From CAZIAK01 sp964537035 (lineage in GTDB: Bacteria; Planctomycetota; B15-G4): a DNA stretch of 28,247 bases. The notes below the pieces were generated by a model. It worked only from the letters and a program-made list of their open reading frames with translations. It had not been told where the DNA came from and made no database searches. Shown in pieces: positions 1 through 7,986 of this stretch (position 1 is the first letter of the stretch; every line of letters starts with the position of its first letter). The stretch is taken from the NCBI GenBank assembly GCA_964537035.1, contig CAZIAK010000054.1, positions 1 to 28,247 on the forward strand. Reading direction: 5' to 3'. The position numbers and the translations under genes are program-made.

Positions 1-1743
1 CAGGAGCCAGCCGTGGGGGTCGATGAGCACCTCGACGGTGTCTGGCCGTGAGCTGTGGGCAGAGCCCTCGGGTCGGGAGGCAGCCTCGAGGTTGACCTGG
101 CCCTGGCCGCCGGACATGTCGACCCGCAGCGGGCGACCGTTGATTTCAACGGGCACGGGCACCTCGAGCGGCCCACCGTCAGCCACCTGCCAGCGCAGGG
201 AGAGCACGCCCTCGTCTTGGCTGACCAACAGCTCTGGCAGCTCGGGCTGGCGCAGGTACACCTCGAAGAAACGCGCCAGGTCACGGCCCGCCGTCTCCTC
301 GAACAGCGCCCGCACCTCTTCGGTGTCGACCAACCTGACCTGGCTGCCGTCCGTGGCCCGCAGGTGCTCTGCGGTGGGATAGGCCACGCGCTTCAGGCCT
401 GCGAAGAAGGCCTCGTCACCCAGCACCCAGCGCAAGTCGTGGAGCACCCAGGCGCCCTTGTCGTAGATGTCGTTGTCGAAGCCGCCGTCCGGGCCGAAGT
501 AGATCTGCTTGCTGTCCCGGGTCTCCCGGGGAGCGACGGGTCGGCGGTTGTTCAGCCGGGCCCGAGTCGATGTCATCTTCGCCCGGTACGCCTCGACGCC
601 GAAGCGCTGTTCGAGGTACAGCGCCTGCATGTAGGTGCCGAAGCCCTCGTGGATCCACATGTCCTTCCAGTCGGCGGCGGTGACCAGATTGGCCCACCAC
701 TCGTGGGAGGCCTCGTGATGGTGCAGCCAGTCGTAGTCTTCGCTGCCCTGCCGATAGCGGTTGCCATAGGCGATGACGGTCTGGTGTTCCATGCCCAGGT
801 GGGGCGTCTCGACCAGCCCGTACTTCTCGGCCCGAAAGGGATAGGGCCCGACGGTCTGCTCGAAGAAGCGCAGGTGATCCACGAAGTCGGGCAGCGCGGC
901 CCGGGCCTTCTCGACGTTCTCGGGCAGCACATAGAACACGAAGGGGAAGTCGTCTCCAGCCACGCCCTCGACCACGGTGCTGAGTGTGACGTAGGGCCCC
1001 AGGTTCAAGGCCACGCAGTAGTTGCTGATGGGTTGCTCGGTGCGCCAGTGAAAGCGCCGCCTGCCCCCGCCGATGAGCGTGTCGGAGACCAGGACCCCAT
1101 TGCTCGCCGCCACCAGGTCAGCGGAGACATCGAAGCGCAGGTCCATGCCCTCGGGCTTGTCTGACGGATGGTCTTTGCAGGGCCACCAGAGGTCGGCGCC
1201 CTCGCCTTGGCACGAGGTGGCCACCCATGGGCTGCCATCGGCGGTCGTCTCCCAGGTGAAGCCGCCGTCCCAGGGTGGGTTGGGGGCCACCCGGGGTGTG
1301 CCGCCGTAGCTCACGGCCACTTCGAGAGAGGCGCCGGGTCTGAGGCTCAGCCCGCTCAGCACGATGCGGCCGTCGCTGTGCTGCCAGGAGACGGCCTGGC
1401 CATCGAGGGTGACCGCCGACACCTCCAGGCGATCGTCCAGGTCGAGAGCGAGCTGCTCGCTGGCGGCCACCACGGCGGCGGTCATGATCAGCTGACCGTC
1501 GATGGTCTGGACCGCCGTGTCGATGGCCAGGGTCAGGTCGTAGTGGAGCACGTCGTAGCAGGCCTGGTCGGCCTGCAGCTCACCACCTGAGGCGTTGAGT
1601 GTCGTCTCGTCCGCGTCTTGAGCCAGGCCTACAGGCGCCAGACCGCAGGCGGCCGCGACGCTCAGCAGGGCCAGGACTCCCCAGTGTCCCCAACGAACCC
1701 ATGGCCAGGTGCCCGGGGCGATCACACGCGCGCTGTCGCTCAT
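1..1743 (-). CDS. M1-family zinc aminopeptidase, C-terminus cut by window edge
   Basis: The minus frame is open for 581 codons from an ATG at 1743 to the window edge. The zinc site is seen directly: HEASH with H343, E344 and H347, then E366 in WIHEGFGTYM, which is the HEXXH-18-E arrangement of M1 peptidases. The substrate-binding motif that is usually GAMEN reads GMEHQ at about 317-321, a common bacterial variant. A YDKGAWVLHDLRW stretch further on carries the probable catalytic tyrosine. The N-terminus has a hydrophobic stretch (about residues 18-37) with a possible lipobox ending in Cys (VAAAC), so the protein is probably exported and perhaps a lipoprotein. The family removes N-terminal residues from peptides. 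The start lies 11 bases after the ABM-domain gene on the same strand, suggesting co-transcription. No good Shine-Dalgarno sequence is visible. Confidence 0.93.
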   Translation of the reverse strand, partial: MSDSARVIAPGTWPWVRWGHWGVLALLSVAAACGLAPVGLAQDADETTLNASGGELQADQACYDVLHYDLTLAIDTAVQTIDGQLIMTAAVVAASEQLALDLDDRLEVSAVTLDGQAVSWQHSDGRIVLSGLSLRPGASLEVAVSYGGTPRVAPNPPWDGGFTWETTADGSPWVATSCQGEGADLWWPCKDHPSDKPEGMDLRFDVSADLVAASNGVLVSDTLIGGGRRRFHWRTEQPISNYCVALNLGPYVTLSTVVEGVAGDDFPFVFYVLPENVEKARAALPDFVDHLRFFEQTVGPYPFRAEKYGLVETPHLGMEHQTVIAYGNRYRQGSEDYDWLHHHEASHEWWANLVTAADWKDMWIHEGFGTYMQALYLEQRFGVEAYRAKMTSTRARLNNRRPVAPRETRDSKQIYFGPDGGFDNDIYDKGAWVLHDLRWVLGDEAFFAGLKRVAYPTAEHLRATDGSQVRLVDTEEVRALFEETAGRDLARFFEVYLRQPELPELLVSQDEGVLSLRWQVADGGPLEVPVPVEINGRPLRVDMSGGQGQVNLEAASRPEGSAHSSRPDTVEVLIDPHGWLL

Positions 1744-1754
1744 ATCGTGTCGGA

Positions 1755-2057
1755 CTACGTGAGGATCTCGAACGAACCCCGCAGCTGCTCCCTGTCGGTG
1801 AGCGCCTGGAACTCGTCGTCGAGCTGTTCGTACTCGGCCTTGCGCGCTTCTACGAAGGCGTCGTAGTCAGCCTTCGAACGCCAGCGGTCGAGGGTCAGGT
1901 AGGGACCGCTCTCGTCGTTGTCCCGCAGCAGTTCGGTGCTGACGAAACCGTCTGCTCCGCCGAAGAAATCCGCCCAGGGGCCGCCCGGGCCGTAGGCCGC
2001 TTCGAAGTCGCGCTGCTTGCCCGGGTGGGGGACGAACTCCCAAAGGATGGCGTACAT
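1755..2057 (-). CDS. Small ABM (antibiotic biosynthesis monooxygenase)-fold protein
   Basis: This encodes a 100-residue protein beginning MYAILWEFVPHPGK. The pattern matches the dimeric alpha/beta-barrel ABM superfamily: an N-terminal beta strand, an FEAAYGPGGPWADFF helix region, a GFVSTELLRD strand, and YLTLDRWRSKADYDAF near the middle. Such proteins are small oxygenases or stress proteins of loosely defined substrate, so no reaction can be named. I chose the ATG at 2057 because AGGAG lies about 10 bases upstream and the fold begins at once. An in-frame ATG at 2114 would add 19 unlikely residues. It sits between the SLC13 transporter (77-base gap) and the M1 peptidase (11-base gap), all on the minus strand. 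Confidence 0.8.
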   Translation of the reverse strand: MYAILWEFVPHPGKQRDFEAAYGPGGPWADFFGGADGFVSTELLRDNDESGPYLTLDRWRSKADYDAFVEARKAEYEQLDDEFQALTDREQLRGSFEILT

Positions 2058-2134
2058 GACGGTCTGGTCTCCTGTCTGCGAGCGGCTCATGGTCCCATCG
2101 GGCGGCACTTTCATTCAAGCGCGGGGTGGAGAGC

Positions 2135-3955
2135 TCAGAGCACGAGCAGCGAGAGGGCGCTCACGGCGACCACGGCCACCACCAGGCTCAGGCCGCTGCC
2201 CACACGGAGAAAATCTCGGGTGGAGTAAGAGCCCGGGGCCGCGACCATCAGGTTGCACTGGTTGGCGAAGGGCACCACGTAGGCGCAGCTGCAACCGTAG
2301 GCCACCGCCAGCAGGGCTGCCCTGGGGGGGAGCGAGAGGTCCAGGGCCGCCCGGACAGCGACCGGGGCCAGGATGACGGCGGCTGCGGCGTTGCTGGAGG
2401 CTGTGCTCACCACCGCCGCGGCGACGAAGAGGGCCGCCAGGAGGGCTTCGGGTCCGAAGAGCTGGGCCAGGGTGCCCAGCCCGGTGGCGGCGTGCCCAGC
2501 CACGCCGTGGACATCGAGGGCATAGCCCAGAGGCAGGGTGCCGACGATCAAGGCCAGGACCTTCCACTCGATGTTGCGCCCGGCTTCCTGGGCGGACACG
2601 CAGCCGGTGAGCGCCATGAGCAGCGCCGCCGCCAGAGAACTCACGGCCAAGGGCGCCCAGCCCAGCACGGGGGGGATCAGGGCCAGCAGCAGCAGGCACA
2701 GCGCCAGGGGGGCCTTGCGGAAGTCTCGGGACTCGCCCACGTCGGTGAGCACCACGAACTCGTCGCTCTTGCGCAGCAGCCGCAGACCATTGCGGGATCC
2801 GGCGAGCAGCAGCGTGTCGCCGACCTCCAGCGGCAGTTGTCCCAGCCGCTGGGTGTGGCGGTTCTCGCCTCGGGAGATGTTGAGCACCGAGAGGTTGTGG
2901 CGCTGACGAAACCTCAGCTTCCTCAGCGTCGAGCCCTGGGCTTTGCTGCGGGGGCCGATCATGGCCTCGGCCAGGATCACGCCGTGGTCGAGGGCGTGTT
3001 CGATGTGGTGCTGCCCTGCCAGGCCCATGCGCGTCTGGTTCTCCTCGGCGAGCTGCCAGATGGCCTCCGAGTCGCCATCGAGGTAGAGGTCGTCGCCCCG
3101 CTGCAGGACCAGCTCGGTATTGGGTACGCGCCAGTGCAGCACCAGCCCCTGGTGCCTGGCGACCATCACCACGCTGACGTTGTAGCGCTCGGCCAGACGC
3201 AGGTCGGCCAGGCTGTGGCCCGCCAGCAGCGACGCCTTGCCTACCCTCAGGCGGGTCAGGTTGCGGGCCAGCCCGTAGTTGCGGGCCAGCTGCTCGGGCA
3301 GGGCCCGGCGGGCCAGATTCTTCTCACCCTGCTGATCGTCCCCCTCCTTGGGCAGCAGATGGCGGCCCAGGATCACGAGGTAGAGGATGCCCGCGAGACA
3401 GAGCGGGACGCCGACGATTGAGAAGTCGAAGAAGGAGGGTGGTCGTCCCATGCGCTCGAGGTGGTCGGCGATCAGCAGGTTGGGCGCGGTGCCGATCACG
3501 GTCATGGTGCCGCCCAGGATGGCCGAGAAGCCCATGGGCATGAGCAGCCGAGAAGGCGAGATGCCCGTGCTGCGGGACAGGGCCAGCACCGAGGGCAGCA
3601 GCACGGCGAGGGTCGCTGCGTTGCTCATGAAGGCCGACAGCCCGGCCACCGCCACGCAGATGACGAGCATCAGCCGCGCTTCGCTCCGTCCCCCGAGGCG
3701 CTGCATGACCCGCCCCAGGAGCGCGGCCACTCCCGACTCTTGCAGCCCGGCGCCGAGAACGAACACGGCGGCGATGGCGATCACCGCCTGGTTGCCGAAG
3801 CCTTGCAGGGCCACGCTGGCGTCGGGCACGGTGCCCGTGGCGAAGAGCACCACGGGGATGCCCAGGGCCGTGGCTTCGAGGGGAAGCCTGCGGGTCAAGA
3901 ACAGGATCGCCGCGACGACGAGCACAGCGAGGGCGATCCAGCCATGAAGCTCCAT
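2135..3955 (-). CDS. SLC13/DASS-type anion permease with two TrkA-C (RCK_C) domains
   Basis: This is a 606-residue inner-membrane transporter. The first membrane half (about 1-205) carries the SLC13-type repeat signature SNAATLAVLLP and the hairpin GGTMTVIGTAPNLL. The second half (about 415-606) repeats it with STASSNAAAAVILAP and the hydrophilic hairpin around VVPFANQCNLMVAAP. Between them, residues about 232-395 form two soluble TrkA-C-like segments, each with the typical strand pattern and a GDDLYLDG or GDTLLLAG turn. TrkA-C domains usually bind a small ligand and gate transport. This architecture is annotated in many bacteria as a sulfate or dicarboxylate permease; the substrate cannot be read from sequence. 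Its ATG at 3955 lies 41 bases after the VWA gene. No strong ribosome binding site is seen. Confidence 0.92.
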   Translation of the reverse strand: MELHGWIALAVLVVAAILFLTRRLPLEATALGIPVVLFATGTVPDASVALQGFGNQAVIAIAAVFVLGAGLQESGVAALLGRVMQRLGGRSEARLMLVICVAVAGLSAFMSNAATLAVLLPSVLALSRSTGISPSRLLMPMGFSAILGGTMTVIGTAPNLLIADHLERMGRPPSFFDFSIVGVPLCLAGILYLVILGRHLLPKEGDDQQGEKNLARRALPEQLARNYGLARNLTRLRVGKASLLAGHSLADLRLAERYNVSVVMVARHQGLVLHWRVPNTELVLQRGDDLYLDGDSEAIWQLAEENQTRMGLAGQHHIEHALDHGVILAEAMIGPRSKAQGSTLRKLRFRQRHNLSVLNISRGENRHTQRLGQLPLEVGDTLLLAGSRNGLRLLRKSDEFVVLTDVGESRDFRKAPLALCLLLLALIPPVLGWAPLAVSSLAAALLMALTGCVSAQEAGRNIEWKVLALIVGTLPLGYALDVHGVAGHAATGLGTLAQLFGPEALLAALFVAAAVVSTASSNAAAAVILAPVAVRAALDLSLPPRAALLAVAYGCSCAYVVPFANQCNLMVAAPGSYSTRDFLRVGSGLSLVVAVVAVSALSLLVL

Positions 3956-3964
3956 GGACTGTCA

Positions 3965-3991
3965 GCCTAACCGGCGGGTGGGGCGGTTGGC
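3965..3991 (-). terminator. Weak hairpin between the VWA gene and the SLC13 gene
   Basis: GCCTAACCG (3965-3973) pairs with CGGTTGGC (3984-3991), giving eight base pairs with one bulged T and a ten-base loop. It lies just after the VWA stop and before the SLC13 start. There is no T tract, so it may only attenuate read-through. Confidence 0.28.
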
Positions 3992-3996
3992 AGCTC

Positions 3997-5169
3997 TCAG
4001 TGCCGCAGCAAACGTACCGCTCGCTCCAGGCCGTCCAGGGTCAAGGGCACCATGCGCCCGCCCACGAGTTGGTTCATGAGTCCGATGGAGGGCGTCCAGT
4101 GCCACTGCTCTTCAGGCACAGGGTTGAGCCAGACCACCCGCTCCCAGTGGGCGACCAGCCTCTGCATCCACACCGCGCCCGCTTCTTCGTTCCAGTGCTC
4201 GACGGAGCCGCCGGGCTCGGTGATCTCGTAGGGGCTCATGGAGCCGTCGCCCACGATGACCACCCGCCAGTCTGGCCCGTAGGTGCGCAGCAGCTCTCGG
4301 GTGGGGGTGGGGTCACTCCAGCGGCGAGTGTTGTCCTTCCAGACTCGCTCGTAGAGACAGTTGTGAAAGTACACGTGCTCGAGGTGGGAGAACTCGCTGC
4401 GGGCGGCGGTGAAGAGCTGGTCGGCGAGGGCGATGTGGTCGTCCATGGAACCGCCCACGTCGAGCAGCAGCAGCAGCTTCATCTGGTTGCTGCGCGCTGC
4501 CTGGTGGCGGATGTCCAGCCAGCCCTTGCGGGCCGTGGCGCTGATGGTGCCTGAGAGATCGAACTCGTCGGCTGCACCGTCACGAGTGAGCCGGCGCAGC
4601 TTGCGCAGGGCGACCTTCATGTTGCGCGTGCCCAGTTCGGCCTGGCCATCCAGGTCGGCGAAGTCCCGCTGCTCCCAGACCTTCACGGCCCGGCGATGAC
4701 GACTCTTGCCCTGACCGATGCGCACGCCCATGGGGTTGTAGCCGAAGGCGCCGAAGGGCGACGTGCCGCCGGTGCCGATCCACTTGGAGCCCCCGGCGTG
4801 GCGCTCGTCTTGCTCCTTCATGCGCTCTTGAAGGGTCTTGAGCAGCTCCTTGAAACCGCCCATGGCCTTGACCTTCGCCCGGTCCTCGGCGCTGAGCATG
4901 CGCTCGCCAGCGTTGGTCAACCACTCTTCGGGGATGTGAGCGAAGGGGTCGTCGATGCGCTCGATGCCTTCGAACACCGAGGCAAATACGCGGTCGAAGC
5001 GATCGATGTGCCGTTCGTCTTTGACCAGGGCGGCGCGGGAGAGGTAGTAGAAGTGCTCGACAGAATAGTCGGCCAGGTCGGCGTTCAATGCCCGCAGCAA
5101 CGTGAGAAATTCACGCATGCTGACAGGGACGCCGCCTCGCCTGAGTTCAAAGAAGAAGCCGACCAGCAT
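3997..5169 (-). CDS. VWA-domain protein, CoxE-like, partner of the MoxR ATPase
   Basis: This is a 390-residue protein. Residues 1-75 (FFFELRRGGVPVSMREFL) match the start of the CoxE-like/COG3552 VWA family. A charged linker follows at about 85-165, and a VWA domain runs from about 230 to the end. The metal-ion-dependent adhesion site reads D237-V-G-G-S241-M, so the usual DxSxS is DxGxS. The rest of the domain is recognisable (VVIVGDGSMSPYE). There is no signal peptide, so it is expected in the cytoplasm. Its ATG lies 9 bases after the MoxR stop on the same strand, the classic MoxR-VWA pairing in which the ATPase remodels or activates a target through the VWA adaptor, often for metal cofactor insertion. 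The target is unknown here. Confidence 0.9.
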   Translation of the reverse strand: MLVGFFFELRRGGVPVSMREFLTLLRALNADLADYSVEHFYYLSRAALVKDERHIDRFDRVFASVFEGIERIDDPFAHIPEEWLTNAGERMLSAEDRAKVKAMGGFKELLKTLQERMKEQDERHAGGSKWIGTGGTSPFGAFGYNPMGVRIGQGKSRHRRAVKVWEQRDFADLDGQAELGTRNMKVALRKLRRLTRDGAADEFDLSGTISATARKGWLDIRHQAARSNQMKLLLLLDVGGSMDDHIALADQLFTAARSEFSHLEHVYFHNCLYERVWKDNTRRWSDPTPTRELLRTYGPDWRVVIVGDGSMSPYEITEPGGSVEHWNEEAGAVWMQRLVAHWERVVWLNPVPEEQWHWTPSIGLMNQLVGGRMVPLTLDGLERAVRLLRH

Positions 5170-5178
5170 GGGCCAGCC

Positions 5179-6045
5179 CTACCAGTTGCGTGTGGGGCGG
5201 CGAGCGGCGAGATGTTCGGCGATGCGTTGCATGTCCTGCTCGTTCTTGATCATGGCGCCGGTGAGCGGGGGCACGTCCTGGGCCTTCTCTTCGACGACCA
5301 ACGTCGCCGGGTCGATGTCCTCGAGCACCAGCAAGCGAATCCAGTCGAGCAGCTCTGAAGTGGACGGCTTCTTCTTCAGGCCTGGCGTGAGGCGCAGGTG
5401 ATAGAACATCTCGATGGCCCGGTTGACCAGGTTGCGCTTCAGGTCCGGGAAGTGGCTGGCCACGATGGCGGCCATGGTCTCTGCGTCAGGAAAGCGAATG
5501 TAGTGAAAGAAGCAGCGCCGCAAGAAGGCGTCCGGTAGCTCCTTCTCGTTGTTCGACGTGATCAGCACGATGGGCCGGGTGGCCGCCTTGATGCTCTGCT
5601 GGGTCTCGTAGACGAAGAACTCCATGCGGTCGAGTTCGAGCAGCAGATCGTTCGGAAACTCGATGTCCGCCTTGTCGATCTCGTCGATGAGCAACAGGGC
5701 GCCGCCCTTGTTCTCGAAGGCCTCCCAGAGCTTGCCCCGCACGATGTAGTTGCTGATCTCGTGGACCTTCTCCGAGCCCAGCTGGGAGTCGCGCAACCGC
5801 GCCACCGCGTCGTACTCGTAGAGTCCCTGCTGAGCCTTGGTGGTCGACTTGATGTGCCAGCTGATCAGGGGCAGCTCGAGGGCCGCGGCGACCTCTTCGG
5901 CCAGAACGGTCTTGCCCGTGCCGGGCTCGCCCTTGATGAGCAGAGGGCGCCCCAGGGCCACCGCGGCGTTCACCGCCACGGTCAGGTCGTCGGTGGCGAT
6001 GTAGCTGTCGGTGCCGCTGAAGCGTTTCTTCGGGAGTGTGGACAT
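5179..6045 (-). CDS. MoxR-family AAA+ ATPase
   Basis: This is a 288-residue AAA+ protein. Walker A is GEPGTGKT with K45, and Walker B is LLLIDEIDKAD with D121 and E122. A sensor-1 region follows (LITSNNEKELPDAFLRRC), including the arginines expected at the inter-subunit contact. The N-terminal KKRFSGTDSYIATDDL segment and the C-terminal helical lid are normal for MoxR proteins that pair with CoxE-like VWA partners. It would act as a ring-shaped ATP-driven chaperone in the cytoplasm. The VWA gene follows after 9 bases, so the two are almost certainly co-translated. The ATG at 6045 is preceded by a run of G with no proper spacing. Upstream is a 109-base gap containing a hairpin. Confidence 0.93.
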   Translation of the reverse strand: MSTLPKKRFSGTDSYIATDDLTVAVNAAVALGRPLLIKGEPGTGKTVLAEEVAAALELPLISWHIKSTTKAQQGLYEYDAVARLRDSQLGSEKVHEISNYIVRGKLWEAFENKGGALLLIDEIDKADIEFPNDLLLELDRMEFFVYETQQSIKAATRPIVLITSNNEKELPDAFLRRCFFHYIRFPDAETMAAIVASHFPDLKRNLVNRAIEMFYHLRLTPGLKKKPSTSELLDWIRLLVLEDIDPATLVVEEKAQDVPPLTGAMIKNEQDMQRIAEHLAARRPTRNW

Positions 6046-6121
6046 CCCCCCATGGTCACAGCCCCACGAGGTCCTGGCAAGGGGGCGAGGTCGCGGTGCG
6101 GGCGGAGCCGGGCCGGGGCAT

Positions 6122-6137
6122 CCTGGCTGCAGCCAGG
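6122..6137 (-). terminator. Perfect 16-bp palindrome after the YtoQ-family gene
   Basis: CCTGGCTGCAGCCAGG is its own reverse complement and could fold as a six-pair stem with a TGCA loop. It lies 18 bases beyond the YtoQ-family stop and before the MoxR start, so it may end or reduce transcription between them. No T tract follows. A protein-binding site is equally possible. Confidence 0.35.
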
Positions 6138-6154
6138 GGTGATTGCTGGGAGCC

Positions 6155-6634
6155 TCAGCCCAGGGTGTGCGCCGGGGGCGGCAGCTCGCCCTTCAGCACA
6201 TAGCGCAGAATGCCCAGAACCTGCTCAGGCGTCTTGGCCACCGCCAGAGCGGCCGCGTCGACTTCCTTGAGCGCGTGGGTCAGCTCGCTGTCGTGGAGCA
6301 CGATCAGGGGCTTGCCCAGTGCGGCCGCCCAGCCCGCTTCGAAGGCAGCGTTCCATTGCTTGTAGCGGTCGCCGAAGCGCACCACCACCACGTCCGCTGC
6401 GGCCAGGGCGATGCGGCTGCGAATGGTGTTGATGCCAGCGCCTTTGGCGTCGCGCCAGAACGGCTCGTCTTCTGATCCCAGTAAGGTGGTACCGCAGTCG
6501 TCACTGGCGCCGTGGTCGGTCACCGGTGCACTGAACTCAAGAGCCAGCCCGGCCTCGGCCGCGCCCGCCATGATGCGCTCGCGCCAGTCGGTGTGGATCT
6601 CGCCAGACAGATGGACGGTCAAGGGCGTGGGCAT
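6155..6634 (-). CDS. ytoQ: YtoQ-family protein
   Basis: This 159-residue protein matches the YtoQ family along its full length. Landmarks are VHLSGEIHTDWRERI at the N-terminus, an H-x-x-SDDCG segment, a W/KD-K-G-A-x-xN stretch (DAKGAGINTIRSRIAL), ADVVVVRFGDRYKQWNAAFEAG, and GKPLIVLHDSELTHALKEVD near the C-terminus. The fold resembles nucleoside 2-deoxyribosyltransferase-like proteins (the GEIH and YKQWN positions), but no activity is established that I know of. It is soluble with no signal peptide. It begins 48 bases after the alpha/beta hydrolase gene on the same strand. The ATG at 6634 is directly followed by the conserved first strand, which fixes the start. Confidence 0.85.
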   Translation of the reverse strand: MPTPLTVHLSGEIHTDWRERIMAGAAEAGLALEFSAPVTDHGASDDCGTTLLGSEDEPFWRDAKGAGINTIRSRIALAAADVVVVRFGDRYKQWNAAFEAGWAAALGKPLIVLHDSELTHALKEVDAAALAVAKTPEQVLGILRYVLKGELPPPAHTLG

Positions 6635-6682
6635 GTGTGTGTTCGCTGGAGAGGTGGGTGGGGCGACGAGAGGGCGAGGGCC

Positions 6683-7876
6683 TTAGCCGCCGGCGGCGTC
6701 GAGAAAGTGCCCGACGAAGCGGGCCAGGGGCAAGGCAGAGAGCCAGCTGGGATCACTCACCGCGTCGACGTGGGAGAACACGTCGGTGACCTCGAGCTGC
6801 ACATCTGCGCCGGCCTCGTCGAGCAGGAACGCCAGCTGGCTCAGATGGGACAAGGGCACGAGGGGGTCGGCGATGGCGTGGGAGAGGAAGACGGGGACGT
6901 CCCCTGGCAGAAGTGCGCCTGCTGGAGAGACGGCTTCCATCACGGGGATCAATGGGGCGAAGACCGCGCGCACGGTGGCGCCATCGGCCAGGTCTGGATC
7001 TCGTCCCATGGCCAGGGCGGTGCGGGAGGCGGGACCCAGAGCTTGAACGGGGAGGTCTTGGGCGAGGGCGGGGCCTGGTGCGCGCAGGGCCTGGCGCAGA
7101 GCCTGCACGTCGTCAGCCGGCACGAGAATCGACAGGTTGGCCAGGAGCAGATCTCGACGCCCCTGCAAGGCGGGTTCGCGGTTCGCTCCCGGCTCTGCCA
7201 GCCAGTCGACGACCGATGTGCTCACGTCCGCAGCGGCGCCAAAGGTGAGCAGGGCGCTGAGCTGGCCCGCGAGTTCTGGGCGTCCCGCGGCGACCAGCGC
7301 ATAGCTGCCGCCGATGGAGATGCCCACCAGGCCCACCGGTCCGGCGCCGTGCTGCCGGGCCACCTGCAACGTGGCGGCTACGAGTCGATCGATGTCCCTG
7401 GCGTCCACGGAGAACGCCGCCAGGCTGTCGAGCTGGGGGCAGGCCACGGTGGCGCCGGAGAGGGCCAGGGCGCAGGCCAGGGAGCGCAGACGGCTGTCGT
7501 GTCGCCCTTGGGGCGTGGCGCCGTGGACGAGCACCAGGGCGGTCTCGGGCTCACTGCCCGTGGGCGTGTAGAGGGTCATGGGCACATCGGCCAGACCGTC
7601 CAACTCCACCAGGATTTCGCGCTGGGTCACCCGATCGGCGAAGGCGTCCACGGGCTGTAGCGAACGGATCAGCACCCGCCCGCCCCGCACCGTGTCGAGG
7701 AGGTCGGGCAGGAACAAGGCAGCAAACACAGCTGCGAGCAGGGTCCATTGCCATCGTCGACGGAGAGCAGCCACGGAGTGCAGGCTACTGTCCCCGGGCA
7801 GCCGGTCACAGCCCGCAACCTTGGCCTGCGTTCTCGGGGGCGCTCCGACCCACGGCTGCGCGCTCTCTCGCAGCAT
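6683..7876 (-). CDS. Membrane-anchored alpha/beta hydrolase
   Basis: This is a 397-residue alpha/beta hydrolase. LVLVHGAT (about 114-121) forms the oxyanion side. GISIGG gives the nucleophile S187, HAIADPLVP gives D337, and VFSHVDA gives H369, so the triad is complete and in order. Residues about 44-60 form one hydrophobic segment preceded by RRR, a typical membrane anchor. The substrate is unknown. The start is uncertain: the ATG at 7876 gives an odd 34-residue leader, while an in-frame GTG at 7774 starts right before the RRR-anchor. A TAGCCT box (7782-7787, minus) lies 7 bases ahead of that GTG, which would fit a leaderless message. It heads the long minus-strand run and is divergent from the GH20 gene. 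Confidence 0.85.
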   Translation of the reverse strand: MLRESAQPWVGAPPRTQAKVAGCDRLPGDSSLHSVAALRRRWQWTLLAAVFAALFLPDLLDTVRGGRVLIRSLQPVDAFADRVTQREILVELDGLADVPMTLYTPTGSEPETALVLVHGATPQGRHDSRLRSLACALALSGATVACPQLDSLAAFSVDARDIDRLVAATLQVARQHGAGPVGLVGISIGGSYALVAAGRPELAGQLSALLTFGAAADVSTSVVDWLAEPGANREPALQGRRDLLLANLSILVPADDVQALRQALRAPGPALAQDLPVQALGPASRTALAMGRDPDLADGATVRAVFAPLIPVMEAVSPAGALLPGDVPVFLSHAIADPLVPLSHLSQLAFLLDEAGADVQLEVTDVFSHVDAVSDPSWLSALPLARFVGHFLDAAGG

Positions 7877-7904
7877 GAGGTGGGCGGTCAGGCTTCCCGG
7901 TCTG

Positions 7905-7912
7905 TAGGCTGA
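7905..7912 (+). promoter_or_regulatory. Possible -10 element before the GH20 gene
   Basis: TAGGCTGA lies 74 bases before the chosen GH20 start, in the 110-base gap between divergent genes. It resembles the TAGACTGT octamers found ahead of other plus-strand genes here. No convincing -35 element is visible. Confidence 0.25.
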
Positions 7913-7986
7913 ACTCTGAGCCCACCTTGGTAGAGCCAGCTGGTGGGCCCTGCTGTCTGCCCTGCGTCCCTGTTCTTGAGCTTGCC

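Noticed and set aside
55..1164. Long plus-strand open frame opposite the M1 peptidase
   Set aside because: It is an antisense shadow of a clear M1 peptidase with intact zinc site; high G+C keeps many opposite frames open.
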